DNA of 64,000 nucleotides, taken from contig CAUZBP010000011.1 of assembly GCA_963578105.1 (NCBI GenBank), forward strand, positions 18,645-82,644, in the 5' to 3' direction. The notes beneath the pieces were generated by a model, which ran no database searches, had not been told where the DNA came from, and saw nothing but the letters and a program-made list of their open reading frames with translations. The position numbers and the translations under genes were made by a program. The stretch's first letter is position 1, and each line of letters starts with the position of its first letter. The DNA comes from GCA-2718815 sp963578105 (GTDB lineage: Bacteria > Planctomycetota > Planctomycetia > Pirellulales > Pirellulaceae). Positions 8,639 to 17,624 of the stretch are shown here, in pieces.

Positions 8639-10105
8639 ATGACTGTCCAACGCTTTTCAATCCTGACCGTGGTCGTCGCGGGTTTATGGGTCGCTTCGCA
8701 ATCGGCAGTTGGCTGCCCATTTTGCGGGCCGGTAGGTTTAACATTCAGTCAGGAATTAGAAGCGGCTCCAGTCGCTGTCATCGTGCGACTGAAAGCATTA
8801 CCCGAACCATCCGCTGTATCGGACCTTTCAAGCGCTGATTTCGACGCGGAGCGTGCCGTGCCTGAAGCGACTTTCGAAATCGTCGAAGTACTCAAGGGCC
8901 AAAACCACTTGAAAGATACCGAGACAATACAAAGTGTCTATTTTGGTGCTGGTCGATTGGGGCAACTGTTTTTACTATTAACCCTTGACGCACCGACGCT
9001 GGAATGGTCTCGACCTGTAGAACTGTCTGATCGAGCACGCCAGTACCTGTCTTTGGTGATGCATTTACCTCCGGACCAGACCCAGCGGCTGATGTTCTAT
9101 CAGAAATATCTGGAAGACGAGGACGAAGTTCTTACCCGGGACGCCTACGATGAATTCGCGCGGGCATCCTACGATGATGTCAAATCCGTGAAGGAACACA
9201 TGCAACGAGATCGTCTCATTCAATGGATCCAAGATTTTGAAATTCCTCCCAGTCGCCGGCGACTGTACCTGACCATGCTGGGCGTCTGTGGAGTGCCGGA
9301 AGATTGTTCACTCCTGGAGAACATGATGCGATCGGACGACCGCAATCAGAAAGCCGGACTCGATGCGATGATTGCATGCTATATGAGCTTGATGGGTGAA
9401 CAAAGTCTGCCCCTCGTGGAAACTTTGTTTCTCAAAAATCAGAACGCTGAATATACCGACACCTACTCCGCAATCGTGGCATTGCGTTTTCATGCCAATC
9501 AGGGCAACGTCATTTCCAAATCTCGTATTGTTCAGGCCCTCCGGCACATGCTCGACCGACCTCAGTTGGCTGATCTCGTTGTGCCTGACTTGGCCCGCTG
9601 GAAGGATTGGGAATCCATGCCCCGCCTGATACGACTGTTTAAAGAGTCAACCGACGAGAACAATTGGGTACGCGTTCCGGTCGTTAATTATCTGCGCCAG
9701 TGTCCACTTCCCGAAGCAGATGCTGCCCTATTGGAGTTGGAAGCAATCGACCCCGCTTCGGTGAAACGTGCAAAAACATTTTTTGCTGCAGGTGTGGCAG
9801 AACCTCAAGATCCTCCGGCAGAGACAACGACTGAAAAAGTAGATTCCACCGAACCAAAAACCACCGACAGCAACGCACCCCTGTCGCAAAACCGGGACTC
9901 CAACACGGACGACCCGCTCCAGCAACCCGACAACACGCCTGCCCAGAAAAACAGTGCGGCAAGCAATTCCAAGCTCGAAACCAACGATGTAAAGCCGCTA
10001 GAGAGTGGTTTGCAGTCGCCTTTGGTGCAAGGCACGGCGGTGGCGGCGCTGTCACTGGTCGCCATTGTATGCATCGCGATGGTGGTCACTCGCCGATCAT
10101 CCTAG
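8639..10105 (+). CDS. Secreted CPFCG-motif protein with HEAT-like repeats and C-terminal membrane anchor
   Basis: A 488-residue protein of unknown function with a clear plan. Signal peptide at 1-24; the mature chain starts near CPFCG (C26, C29), followed by a small beta-rich domain that includes TFEIVEVLKG. Next is an alpha-helical stretch (about 160-380) that reads like HEAT repeats, a low-complexity Pro/Thr/Asn/Gln linker (about 390-455), and one C-terminal membrane helix ending in VTRRSS. The ATG at 8639 has a good ribosome site (GAAAGGA). I recognise the plan from planctomycete hypotheticals whose mature N-terminus begins CPFC. The paired cysteines suggest metal or thiol chemistry outside the cytoplasm, which is inference. 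Confidence 0.8.
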   Translation: MTVQRFSILTVVVAGLWVASQSAVGCPFCGPVGLTFSQELEAAPVAVIVRLKALPEPSAVSDLSSADFDAERAVPEATFEIVEVLKGQNHLKDTETIQSVYFGAGRLGQLFLLLTLDAPTLEWSRPVELSDRARQYLSLVMHLPPDQTQRLMFYQKYLEDEDEVLTRDAYDEFARASYDDVKSVKEHMQRDRLIQWIQDFEIPPSRRRLYLTMLGVCGVPEDCSLLENMMRSDDRNQKAGLDAMIACYMSLMGEQSLPLVETLFLKNQNAEYTDTYSAIVALRFHANQGNVISKSRIVQALRHMLDRPQLADLVVPDLARWKDWESMPRLIRLFKESTDENNWVRVPVVNYLRQCPLPEADAALLELEAIDPASVKRAKTFFAAGVAEPQDPPAETTTEKVDSTEPKTTDSNAPLSQNRDSNTDDPLQQPDNTPAQKNSAASNSKLETNDVKPLESGLQSPLVQGTAVAALSLVAIVCIAMVVTRRSS

Positions 10106-10146
10106 CCTGCCTCTGACTGCCGTCTCGATGGATTGTAGCGCCTACC

Positions 10147-10812
10147 ATGAACATCGAAGTCGATCCTGAAACCATTGATCAACGGCTCACTCATTATCGA
10201 GCGATCTGCTCTTCAGCAATCGTTTCTCTGGTTCTGGGTTTCTTGTCGCTTCTGGCGATCATCTCACCCAAGCTGCTGATCATCCCTTTGCTGGGAACCA
10301 TCGTGGGAGCTGCGGCTTGGCACAAGATCCGGAACAGGGCCTTGGAATTAACGGGTAAGCCCCTGGCGATCACAGGACTGAGCCTGTCATCCGTGCTGCT
10401 CATTGGTTGCTTGACGCTACACATCTACATTTTTCTGACAGAAGTACCAGACGGTTATCAACGGATTTCCTTTTTCGATCTCCAGCCTGAACCGGGAGCT
10501 CTGGACCCGGTTCCCGAATCGGCGGTCGCCCTGAATGGTAAACAGATTTTCATCAAGGGATATGTTTACCCGGGTGATCAGCGAAGGGCCTTGAAACAGT
10601 TCGTTTTCGTGCCCGACATGGGCACTTGCTGTTTTGGTGGACAGCCGAAATTGACTGACATGATCGAAGTAACACTCAAAGACCCGAATCGTGTCGATTT
10701 CAGCTATCGAAAACGCCGCCTGGGGGGAATCCTTCGTGTCGACCCTCAATTAAAACCGATCAGTGGTTTACAGGGAGTCTATTACCAGTTGGAAGCTGAT
10801 TACTTGAATTGA
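10147..10812 (+). CDS. Membrane protein: DUF4190-like helices plus DUF3299-like domain
   Basis: A 221-residue protein. Two or three membrane helices fill residues 18-100 in the manner of DUF4190. The exported C-terminal half carries a DUF3299-like beta domain: GKQIFIKGYVYPG, then QFVFVPDMGTCCFGG, then TDMIEVTLKDP. The CC pair occupies the position where DUF3299 proteins usually have a Cys-containing turn. It is 41 bp after the CPFCG protein and its stop overlaps the next gene's possible TTG start (TTGA), so it is probably translated with its neighbours. Confidence 0.68.
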   Translation: MNIEVDPETIDQRLTHYRAICSSAIVSLVLGFLSLLAIISPKLLIIPLLGTIVGAAAWHKIRNRALELTGKPLAITGLSLSSVLLIGCLTLHIYIFLTEVPDGYQRISFFDLQPEPGALDPVPESAVALNGKQIFIKGYVYPGDQRRALKQFVFVPDMGTCCFGGQPKLTDMIEVTLKDPNRVDFSYRKRRLGGILRVDPQLKPISGLQGVYYQLEADYLN

Positions 10813-10820
10813 AACGGAAT

Positions 10821-11390
10821 ATGGTCGTTCGTCTTTTACTGATTCTCTTGTGCGCAGGCTTCGTCTTAGCAGGTTGCCGACCTGCGGCCGATTCTTTGTC
10901 ACACACTACAACTGCGGTCGGTTCTACCCATGCGCCACAAGAATCTCACCAGGAAGACAAACCTGTGGATCAACAGCAGCCCGTGAAGGACCCGGTAAGC
11001 ACGACTCGGCTGGAAGAGATTTCCTTCGAGGACATCAACTTGCAAATACCACCAGACACTGCTTTTCGCAAATTCATGCTTACGGATCGGGCTAAAGAAC
11101 TGGACGGACAGCTGGTGCGATTGAGTGGTTACATTTTCGGAGGTGTGTCACAGTTGCGGGGTATCAAGGAATTCATACTGCTACGGAACACGGAGTGCAA
11201 ATTTGGCCCCGGAGGTCAGGCAGATCACCTTGTGCGGGTGTTTCTTGAAGAAGGAGTCGAAACCACGTACACCGACAAAGTCGTTGAGATCGAAGGCATC
11301 TTGAGGATTAAGCCCTACGAGGGAGTTGACGGCTTTACCTGGTCGATCTACGACATGGCGGGCAGCGCCGTAAAACATCGCCGACGTTAG
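10821..11390 (+). CDS. Lipoprotein with DUF3299-like domain
   Basis: A 189-residue lipoprotein: MVVRLLLILLCAGFVLAGC, with lipobox LAGC and Cys at residue 19. A Ser/Thr/Gln-rich linker precedes the domain GQLVRLSGYIFGG, EFILLRNTECKFGPGG and VVEIEGILRI, which parallels the C-terminal half of the preceding membrane protein. The two are probably divergent copies of one module, one anchored by helices and one by lipid. A TTG at 10809 overlapping the upstream stop would add four residues; the ATG at 10821 is preferred. Confidence 0.72.
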   Translation: MVVRLLLILLCAGFVLAGCRPAADSLSHTTTAVGSTHAPQESHQEDKPVDQQQPVKDPVSTTRLEEISFEDINLQIPPDTAFRKFMLTDRAKELDGQLVRLSGYIFGGVSQLRGIKEFILLRNTECKFGPGGQADHLVRVFLEEGVETTYTDKVVEIEGILRIKPYEGVDGFTWSIYDMAGSAVKHRRR

Positions 11391-11529
11391 TCGCCGGATC
11401 GACAATTCAACAAGGTACGTCCCCCAACCTGTGCACATCTTGGTCCGTGTGTGTGACCGGGTTTGTTTCGCATGTGGATGGGAGGAATTTCTCCAGAAAT
11501 GGTTCGCGAACTCGATACATGGTCTACGG

Positions 11530-12705
11530 TCACAAGGTGGGACGGCCACACCAGGAGCTGATTGGCCGTGGGTAGATTTTTGGTTCGCGGCCACCCCTGA
11601 TTTGCATGATCTCCTGTTCTGCCTGTTCGACCAAAGTCGGGTGATCATGAAACCTGACCTCAACCTCGAAGGTTGCAGAACCAAGCGGAGGCAATTTGAC
11701 CACGCGATTGTGATCCCCCTCAAAGCCACGGGGATTGGGAAAGTTCGTAGCAGGTTCAATGCCGGTAACGTAACCGTCGGAAAGTCCCGTCGTGTTCTTC
11801 CAGACCGCGAAATACGGCAACTGCTTTTTGTTGAACAGGAGACTCGCTCCCAGCATTCCATGGGCATTTTTCAGCAGTACTTGAGTGTTACTCTGCTGAT
11901 CCGCCAGGAGCTCGCAAAAATAGACCTGCTCGGCAAAACCGGGGACCGCCGCATCGTAACTTTCCCATGTTTGAATTCCTTCTGCAGCCCGTGCGTCACG
12001 AGGCACCAGGGTTTGAAGCGGCGTAACGATTTGGGCACCCGCGTCGAGCAGGGGTGGTCCAAAGTTAAAGTGATACAAGAGCTGCGCTTCAGCAGCGTTT
12101 TCTGAGAGATTTTCAACACGGTCGATGATGCGAAATCCGCGTTCGCCAGGGCTGGTTTTTAAAGTAGAAACCAGGCGAAGTTTTAAAAAGTGGAAACGTG
12201 TTTCATCTACAATGCCCGTCACAGAAATCTCACCTGTTCCCCGCTCCACGGAAACTTCCAGGAAATGGGCTGGCAAATTGGCGATTTTTCCATGGACCGG
12301 ATAGGTAAGTCTTCCCTGTGAGTCAAAATCCGGCGCCCCGTTACTGGCAAGTCCACAACGCACCAGCAACTCATCGAATCCGTCAAGCCATCCCAATCCA
12401 CCCTCCTCGTAGAGGGGCACAAAAGTCGGATGCACGGGTCCCTTGATCGGAGAATTCCAACCGAATTCCAACCCTCCCAGGCGGGCCTTCCAGATTCCCA
12501 TGCCGCGAGTAGGCAGGAGACTGAACCAGCAGGCCCCATTGTCGATTTCGATGAAGTCCACTCCGTCTTGCAAGCCACCTTGAAGCCTGCTCTTTTTCAC
12601 CGAACAGTCCCGTGCGGCGGTACCCAACTCACGCCTGCCAAGCTGTAAGGATTTCGTGTAAACCTGGTGATCGAGGTCCATCAAAGTCCATCGTGTTTCA
12701 GCCAT
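11530..12705 (-). CDS. DUF4432 aldose-1-epimerase-like protein
   Basis: A 391-residue protein of the DUF4432 group, which has the galactose mutarotase-like beta-sandwich. Signs are the N-terminal GVDFIEIDNGACWFSLLPTRGM, the GYVTGIEPATNFPN segment near 315-330 and the HGKIANLPA segment, all in the order found in that family. Members are encoded with carbohydrate catabolism genes and probably act on the anomeric form of a sugar. Here it is divergent from a rare-sugar gene set, which supports that role. The exact sugar cannot be read from the sequence. Confidence 0.82.
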   Translation of the reverse strand: MAETRWTLMDLDHQVYTKSLQLGRRELGTAARDCSVKKSRLQGGLQDGVDFIEIDNGACWFSLLPTRGMGIWKARLGGLEFGWNSPIKGPVHPTFVPLYEEGGLGWLDGFDELLVRCGLASNGAPDFDSQGRLTYPVHGKIANLPAHFLEVSVERGTGEISVTGIVDETRFHFLKLRLVSTLKTSPGERGFRIIDRVENLSENAAEAQLLYHFNFGPPLLDAGAQIVTPLQTLVPRDARAAEGIQTWESYDAAVPGFAEQVYFCELLADQQSNTQVLLKNAHGMLGASLLFNKKQLPYFAVWKNTTGLSDGYVTGIEPATNFPNPRGFEGDHNRVVKLPPLGSATFEVEVRFHDHPTLVEQAEQEIMQIRGGREPKIYPRPISSWCGRPTL

Positions 12706-13152
12706 GTAGTGAATCCTTTAGAGAACTAGGTTGGGGTCTTTGCTGCTAACAATGCCAAACCCCCGGAAGCTTCGCCTGGTCCATTTTTGACTGGTGTACG
12801 TCTGGAAATGTTGCGACAACTCATGGCCTGGTCCGGTCCACGGATGATAGCCACGCAGTTGGCCTTGCCCTCGTATTACATGTGCCGTTTCAAGCCTGGG
12901 CAGGATCATGATTTCGCGGCGGTCGCAATACTCGGAAACCGTTCAATTCCCATGCTTTCGTGTCTCCTGGGCCCATGTTAGCTATTCAAAACGAGATTTC
13001 TAGTATCCCCAACCATGGGCCAAGCCACTTGCATTGATTTCTGTGTCAGATTACAAACACCCACGAGTGAACTTCTTGATCTGAAAATTCGTGCTCCGGA
13101 CAACAAGACACGCCAGGATTGAAACTTCTGATTTTTCGGAAGAAAGCGACTT
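12706..13152. other. Divergent intergenic region of the sugar cluster
   Basis: About 447 bp between the minus-strand DUF4432 gene and the plus-strand sugar genes. Only short chance frames are present. It must hold the promoters for both directions; I could not pick out a convincing operator. Confidence 0.5.
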
Positions 13153-14199
13153 ATGAATCAGTTCCCTAAACTACACAACGCAACCTGGCCCGGAGTGGTC
13201 GGCAAGGGTCCCGATTCGGAACCGCCCATTGATTTGCAGACCATGCTGGATTTGACCGCGGAGGCAAGCGTCAATGGCACGCGGTTTGACGGAATTGATC
13301 TGGCGCTGTTCGAACCACATTTCGACCTGGATGCACCTCGCGACGAGTGGAAACGCCTGGCAGACCAGGTGCAATCTCGAGAACTGGTGATTGGAAGCCT
13401 CGTTGCCCCGGTCTGGCCGCCGACCGGTGGCGGTTCCGCGATGGGTAACGAGCAGGAGCGATCCCGTTTCCTGTCACAGGTCCGAAAGACGTGTCACGTT
13501 GCACAAATTTTAAGTGAACTCGGGATCAGACCCTATGGGGTGGTGCGGATTGACTCCGCCGTGGACCCGGAAACTTGGTCTGCAGATCCCCAACAGAATA
13601 CCCGGCGGATTGCCGACACCTTTGGTCAGGCATGTGATATGGCTGAAGATCACGGGCAACAGTTGGCAGCCGAAGGTGAAATTTGTTGGGGCGGGATGCA
13701 CAGTTGGCGGAACATGCTCGAATTGCTGCAACTTGTCGAACGACCTCAAACGCTCGGGTTCCAAGCTGACATGGCACACACGTTGCTTTACATGCTTGGT
13801 TTAAACGCCGTCGAGGATCGAATTCTCCCAGAAGACTTTTCATGGGAAGACAACGACGCATTGCAAGCGGGATTCCGCTACATGACAGATAAATTACGGC
13901 CTTGGACAATTGATTTTCATGTTGCCCAAAACGATGGAACAGTCAAAGGTGCGGGTTCGCACGACAAAACGGGTCGTCACTGTCTTCCCAGCGATCCCCA
14001 GGCGAAACTCGATATTGCTCGCGATTCGGGACATTGGTTGCGTGATGGGCAGGGAACCTTGACAAAACGGATCCGGCACATTTGTTGGGACGGTTGCATG
14101 TTCGTTAACGAAACATTGTTAAATCCCGACACCTGGAACGACATTCTGGCGGCGATGATTTCTGTGCGTGAGGCCCACGGTTGGAGTGAAAATGGCTGA
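13153..14199 (+). CDS. Sugar isomerase/epimerase-like TIM-barrel protein
   Basis: A 348-residue protein resembling the xylose isomerase-like TIM-barrel superfamily. Barrel-strand signatures are visible: DGIDLALFEPHFDL, a Glu in LAAEGEICWGG, LGFQADMAHTL and IDFHVAQNDG with GRHCLP downstream, which would supply metal-binding Glu, Asp and His. It overlaps the next gene, a Gfo/Idh/MocA dehydrogenase, by 8 bp, so the two are very likely translated together. Isomerase/dehydrogenase pairs of this kind act in oxidation-based sugar interconversion. Substrate unknown. Confidence 0.75.
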   Translation: MNQFPKLHNATWPGVVGKGPDSEPPIDLQTMLDLTAEASVNGTRFDGIDLALFEPHFDLDAPRDEWKRLADQVQSRELVIGSLVAPVWPPTGGGSAMGNEQERSRFLSQVRKTCHVAQILSELGIRPYGVVRIDSAVDPETWSADPQQNTRRIADTFGQACDMAEDHGQQLAAEGEICWGGMHSWRNMLELLQLVERPQTLGFQADMAHTLLYMLGLNAVEDRILPEDFSWEDNDALQAGFRYMTDKLRPWTIDFHVAQNDGTVKGAGSHDKTGRHCLPSDPQAKLDIARDSGHWLRDGQGTLTKRIRHICWDGCMFVNETLLNPDTWNDILAAMISVREAHGWSENG

Positions 14200-15352
14200 T
14201 AAAAAACCGTTAAATATCGGGCTAATCGGCTACGGATTTATGGGCCGGGCCCATTCCAATGCTTATCGCAAAGTCAACAGTTTCTTCGATCTGCAGTACC
14301 AGCCGGTCCTCAAGGCGTGCTGCGCTCGAAATGAAGAAACAATCCAGCAGTTCGCGCAGACTTGGGGATACGAATCCTACGAAACGGACTGGCAAGCACT
14401 GATCGCACGTGATGACATCGACGCGATCGATATCTGTGTACCCAATCATCTCCATTGCGACATAGCAGTTGCAGCTGCCCAGGCAGGCAAGATGATTCTT
14501 TGTGAAAAACCCTTGGCAAGGACCCTGGCGGAAGCGGAAAAGATGTGTGCTGCTGTCGAGGCCGCCGGGGTACCAACGATGGTGTGGTACAACTATCGGC
14601 GCGTACCGGCAATTGCTCTTGCCAAACAATTGGTTGCAGAGGGCAGGGTCGGCAAGCCTTTTCATTATCGAGCCCTGTATTTGCAGGACTGGACGATTGC
14701 CCCCGACGTACCCCAAGGAGGCAACACGCTTTGGCGTTTGGATCTTGAGGTAGCCGGTTCAGGAGTTACCGGTGATTTACTGGCACACTCGATTGATACG
14801 GCGGAATGGCTGAACGGCCCGATCCAATCGGTCACCGCCAGCACCGAGACCTTTGTGAAGGAACGAATCCACCAAGAGACGGGGAAGATGCAACCCGTAG
14901 GAATTGATGATGCTTGCATGTTTCTGGCAGTCTTCGAGAATGGATCCAGGGGTACCTTTGAAAGTTCTCGCTACGCCCGAGGCCGCAAAAATTACAACAC
15001 CCTAGAACTAAACGGAGAAATTGGAAGCGTCTACTTTGACCTGGAAGATCACCAATGGCTACAATATTTCAAATATGCGGATCCAAGTACGGGTGAAAAA
15101 ACAGAGAATCACTTGACAGGCTGGCAAAAGATCCATGTAACCAATTTCGAGCATCCCTACATGAATCGCTGGTGGGTCCCCGGATGCACCATCGGTTACG
15201 AGCACACCTTCATCAACGCATGTGCTGATTTTCTCCAGGGTCTCGAAGATGGAATCCCGGCGGAACCGGATTTTCGACACGGAATGCGAACTCAAAAAGT
15301 CTGTGACGCCGTTTTGGAGAGCGCTCGCACGGGCCGCTGGACCGAAATCTAG
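14192..15352 (+). CDS. Gfo/Idh/MocA-family NAD(P)-dependent sugar dehydrogenase
   Basis: A 386-residue oxidoreductase. The Rossmann motif GLIGYGFMGRAH is at the N-terminus, the CEKPLA motif with the catalytic-dyad lysine follows the nucleotide fold, and the C-terminal beta-sheet domain includes GDLLAHSIDTAEWL with the conserved Asp/His pair. The ATG at 14192 lies inside the upstream gene (sequence ATGGCTGATAA), an 8-bp overlap typical of coupling; 14168 would add eight residues. It probably oxidises a hydroxyl of a sugar or cyclitol that the neighbouring TIM-barrel enzymes rearrange. Confidence 0.9.
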   Translation: MADKKPLNIGLIGYGFMGRAHSNAYRKVNSFFDLQYQPVLKACCARNEETIQQFAQTWGYESYETDWQALIARDDIDAIDICVPNHLHCDIAVAAAQAGKMILCEKPLARTLAEAEKMCAAVEAAGVPTMVWYNYRRVPAIALAKQLVAEGRVGKPFHYRALYLQDWTIAPDVPQGGNTLWRLDLEVAGSGVTGDLLAHSIDTAEWLNGPIQSVTASTETFVKERIHQETGKMQPVGIDDACMFLAVFENGSRGTFESSRYARGRKNYNTLELNGEIGSVYFDLEDHQWLQYFKYADPSTGEKTENHLTGWQKIHVTNFEHPYMNRWWVPGCTIGYEHTFINACADFLQGLEDGIPAEPDFRHGMRTQKVCDAVLESARTGRWTEI

Positions 15353-15517
15353 CGAGAACCGGTTATCTTGTTGATGGTGATCGCAGCTGGATCGGCGTCG
15401 AACAATATAATCAACCGAGAAGTCTCCTGTGGACAAGCTCGCGGAGACCCCGTGAGCAGTTGACTAGGACGACGGGCGCCTTTCTTTCCCATGTGAATTG
15501 TCTCAAGGGAAGACATC

Positions 15518-16369
15518 ATGAAGTTTGGAATGAATCTCTTGTTGTGGACCGGGGAACTGCACGAAGGATTGTATCCAGTTCTGGAACAATTGAAGGCTGC
15601 AGGATTCGATGGAGTAGAAATCCCCGTGTTTCATCGGGACGTCGACGCATGTTCCCAATGGGCGGCGCGGTTGGATGACCTGGGTTTGGAGAGAACGGCG
15701 GTCACCGTCCGCAACGCAGAGGACAATCCCATGAGTTCGGACGCATCAGTCCGCGCGAGAGGAGTTGCGGCAAATCAACAGACCCTGGACTGCTGTCGCG
15801 CTCTGGGGGCAAGTCAACTGGTAGGTCCATTCCATTCCGCCATCGGAGCATTCAGTGGAGCCGGCCCCACCGAGGAAGAATGGAAGTGGGCTGTCGATAG
15901 TATGCAACAGTTGGCGGAGTATGCCGGACAGGTGGAAATCAATCTGGCCGTCGAGCCGCTCAATCGTTTTGAAGCTTATCTGATCAACACAGCAGCCGAT
16001 GCCGCACGTTTTGTGCGACAGGTAAACCATCCGCGTTGTCAAGCGCTTTACGATACCTTTCACGCCAATATCGAAGAAAAGAACGTGCGGCATGCCATCG
16101 AATCATGTGCTGACGTACTCGGCGAAGTGCACATCTGCGAAAATGATCGCAGCACTCCCGGCTTAGGGAATGTACCTTGGAAAACAACGTTCGATGCGCT
16201 ACAGTCAGTGGGGTATGACGGATGGATGGTGATCGAGGCATTTGGTATGGCCTTACCGGAATTGGCAGCAGCCACCAAAATCTGGCGCAAGATGTACGAC
16301 ACGGAACTGAAGCTGGCGAAAGACGGCTTGGAATTCATGAAACAGCAGGTGGCGGCGCGTTGGACGTAA
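15518..16369 (+). CDS. D-tagatose/D-psicose 3-epimerase-like enzyme
   Basis: A 283-residue TIM-barrel sugar epimerase. The four metal and catalytic residues of the D-tagatose 3-epimerase family are in place: E146 (AVEPLNRF), D179 (LYDTFHANI), H205 (EVHICENDR) and E240 (MVIEAFG). Their spacing matches the Pseudomonas cichorii enzyme's E152/D185/H211/E246 with a constant shift of six. It therefore probably carries out C3 epimerisation of a ketose or a related keto-sugar. It lies about 165 bp after the dehydrogenase. Confidence 0.85.
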   Translation: MKFGMNLLLWTGELHEGLYPVLEQLKAAGFDGVEIPVFHRDVDACSQWAARLDDLGLERTAVTVRNAEDNPMSSDASVRARGVAANQQTLDCCRALGASQLVGPFHSAIGAFSGAGPTEEEWKWAVDSMQQLAEYAGQVEINLAVEPLNRFEAYLINTAADAARFVRQVNHPRCQALYDTFHANIEEKNVRHAIESCADVLGEVHICENDRSTPGLGNVPWKTTFDALQSVGYDGWMVIEAFGMALPELAAATKIWRKMYDTELKLAKDGLEFMKQQVAARWT

Positions 16370-16562
16370 CATCCAATGCCAGTCGGAAATAGCCCAGCTC
16401 GGGATGGGTGCTGTTATGCATGTTCTTCCGAGCCACCAGGTTTTACCCTAAAACTCTGGACGGCCTACAGTTACATTTTCAGGTCGATCGGCCAGCGGAA
16501 AATGTGAAGCAAAACCCAGTTCGCACTTGCTCCCATGAGAGCCGGACACCTATAGTTCGGTA

Positions 16563-17249
16563 ATGGATTCCTCTTCCGATCCAACCAAATCGCCAGATCG
16601 CGACCGCCTGACAAAAAAAGCCCCGTCAGTTCAGAAATCCGATTTTTCCCTCAACAAGCTGAACGCGACGTTCTCTCAGCTGGCAGAGGGTAGTCGCTCG
16701 CACGAATTGCCGCCGTCCTTTGGCGAGACCCCACGGGCAATTCTGGAAGCCATGTTGTTCATGGGAAATCAAGACAATTTACCTTTAACAAGTGATCAAG
16801 CAGCCGGGTGCATCGATGGCGTCGACTCTTCTGAAGTCGCCACATTAGTCCAAGAGCTCAATCAACAATACGAGCAGGACGGCAGTGCTTATCATGTCGT
16901 GGCCGTGAATGCCGGTTACCGGATGCAGCTACGAAAACAATTTGGCCGTTTGCGAGACCGTTTCTATGGCCGCATTAAAAGGACCCGACTATCACAAGCC
17001 GCGATTGATGTTTTGGCAATCGTGGCTTACAACCAACCTACTACACAAGCTGAAATTGACCGCATGAGAGGCAAGTCCAGCGGAGCCCTGCTCTCTCAAT
17101 TGGTGCGGCGACAACTGCTTGCAGTCGAGACATCCGGTGCTCAGAAGCGCCCTCGACGCTACTGTACAACGCAACGCTTTCTCGGGTTTTTTGGTTTGGA
17201 AAACCTCGAAGAACTTCCTCGCAGTGAAGATTTTGAAAAACGCCTTTGA
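16563..17249 (+). CDS. scpB: Segregation and condensation protein B
   Basis: A 228-residue ScpB, the double winged-helix kleisin partner in the SMC-ScpA-ScpB condensin. The typical opening ILEAMLFMGNQ, the mid segment YRMQLRKQFG, and the second winged helix (LSQAAIDVLAIVAYNQPTTQAEIDRMRG) are all recognisable. The N-terminal 45 residues are a polar extension not found in short ScpB proteins. No scpA or smc is in the window. Confidence 0.92.
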   Translation: MDSSSDPTKSPDRDRLTKKAPSVQKSDFSLNKLNATFSQLAEGSRSHELPPSFGETPRAILEAMLFMGNQDNLPLTSDQAAGCIDGVDSSEVATLVQELNQQYEQDGSAYHVVAVNAGYRMQLRKQFGRLRDRFYGRIKRTRLSQAAIDVLAIVAYNQPTTQAEIDRMRGKSSGALLSQLVRRQLLAVETSGAQKRPRRYCTTQRFLGFFGLENLEELPRSEDFEKRL

Positions 17250-17624
17250 TCCATCGCAGGCGGGGCCGCTCACGTCTAAAAAGAGAAGAACTCCGGGATG
17301 AACGTGGCATCCCGGCAAATCCTGATATCTGGGGCACGTCTCAAATCCTAAGTGACTAAGCACTTACGTAAAATCGTCCGGAAACCGGCTGACGTCGATA
17401 GCGGGGATTGGTAGAATCCTACCTTATCCACCAGCGGTAGCTGGAAGTCAGCAGGATTTTTGAAAAAATCGTTTTAAACATTGAGAGGCTGACTTACCAT
17501 AGAAGTATCGCGCCTTTCGAGATCCCGGCCGCTAAAAGCCGCGGAGCACCGCTTGAGATAATCTCTTCTCTCTCACATTTCTTGCGTTCTTTTACTCTCT
17601 AGTAATTGTTGGTTCGCTAGTTGT
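17250..17624. other. Non-coding gap upstream of rpe
   Basis: 375 bp without a credible gene. It contains small dyads: taagtg-actaag-cactta at 17349-17366 and ccgg-aaa-ccgg just after. The last 60 bp before rpe are pyrimidine-rich (ctcttctctctc...). No riboswitch consensus was recognised. Confidence 0.45.
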
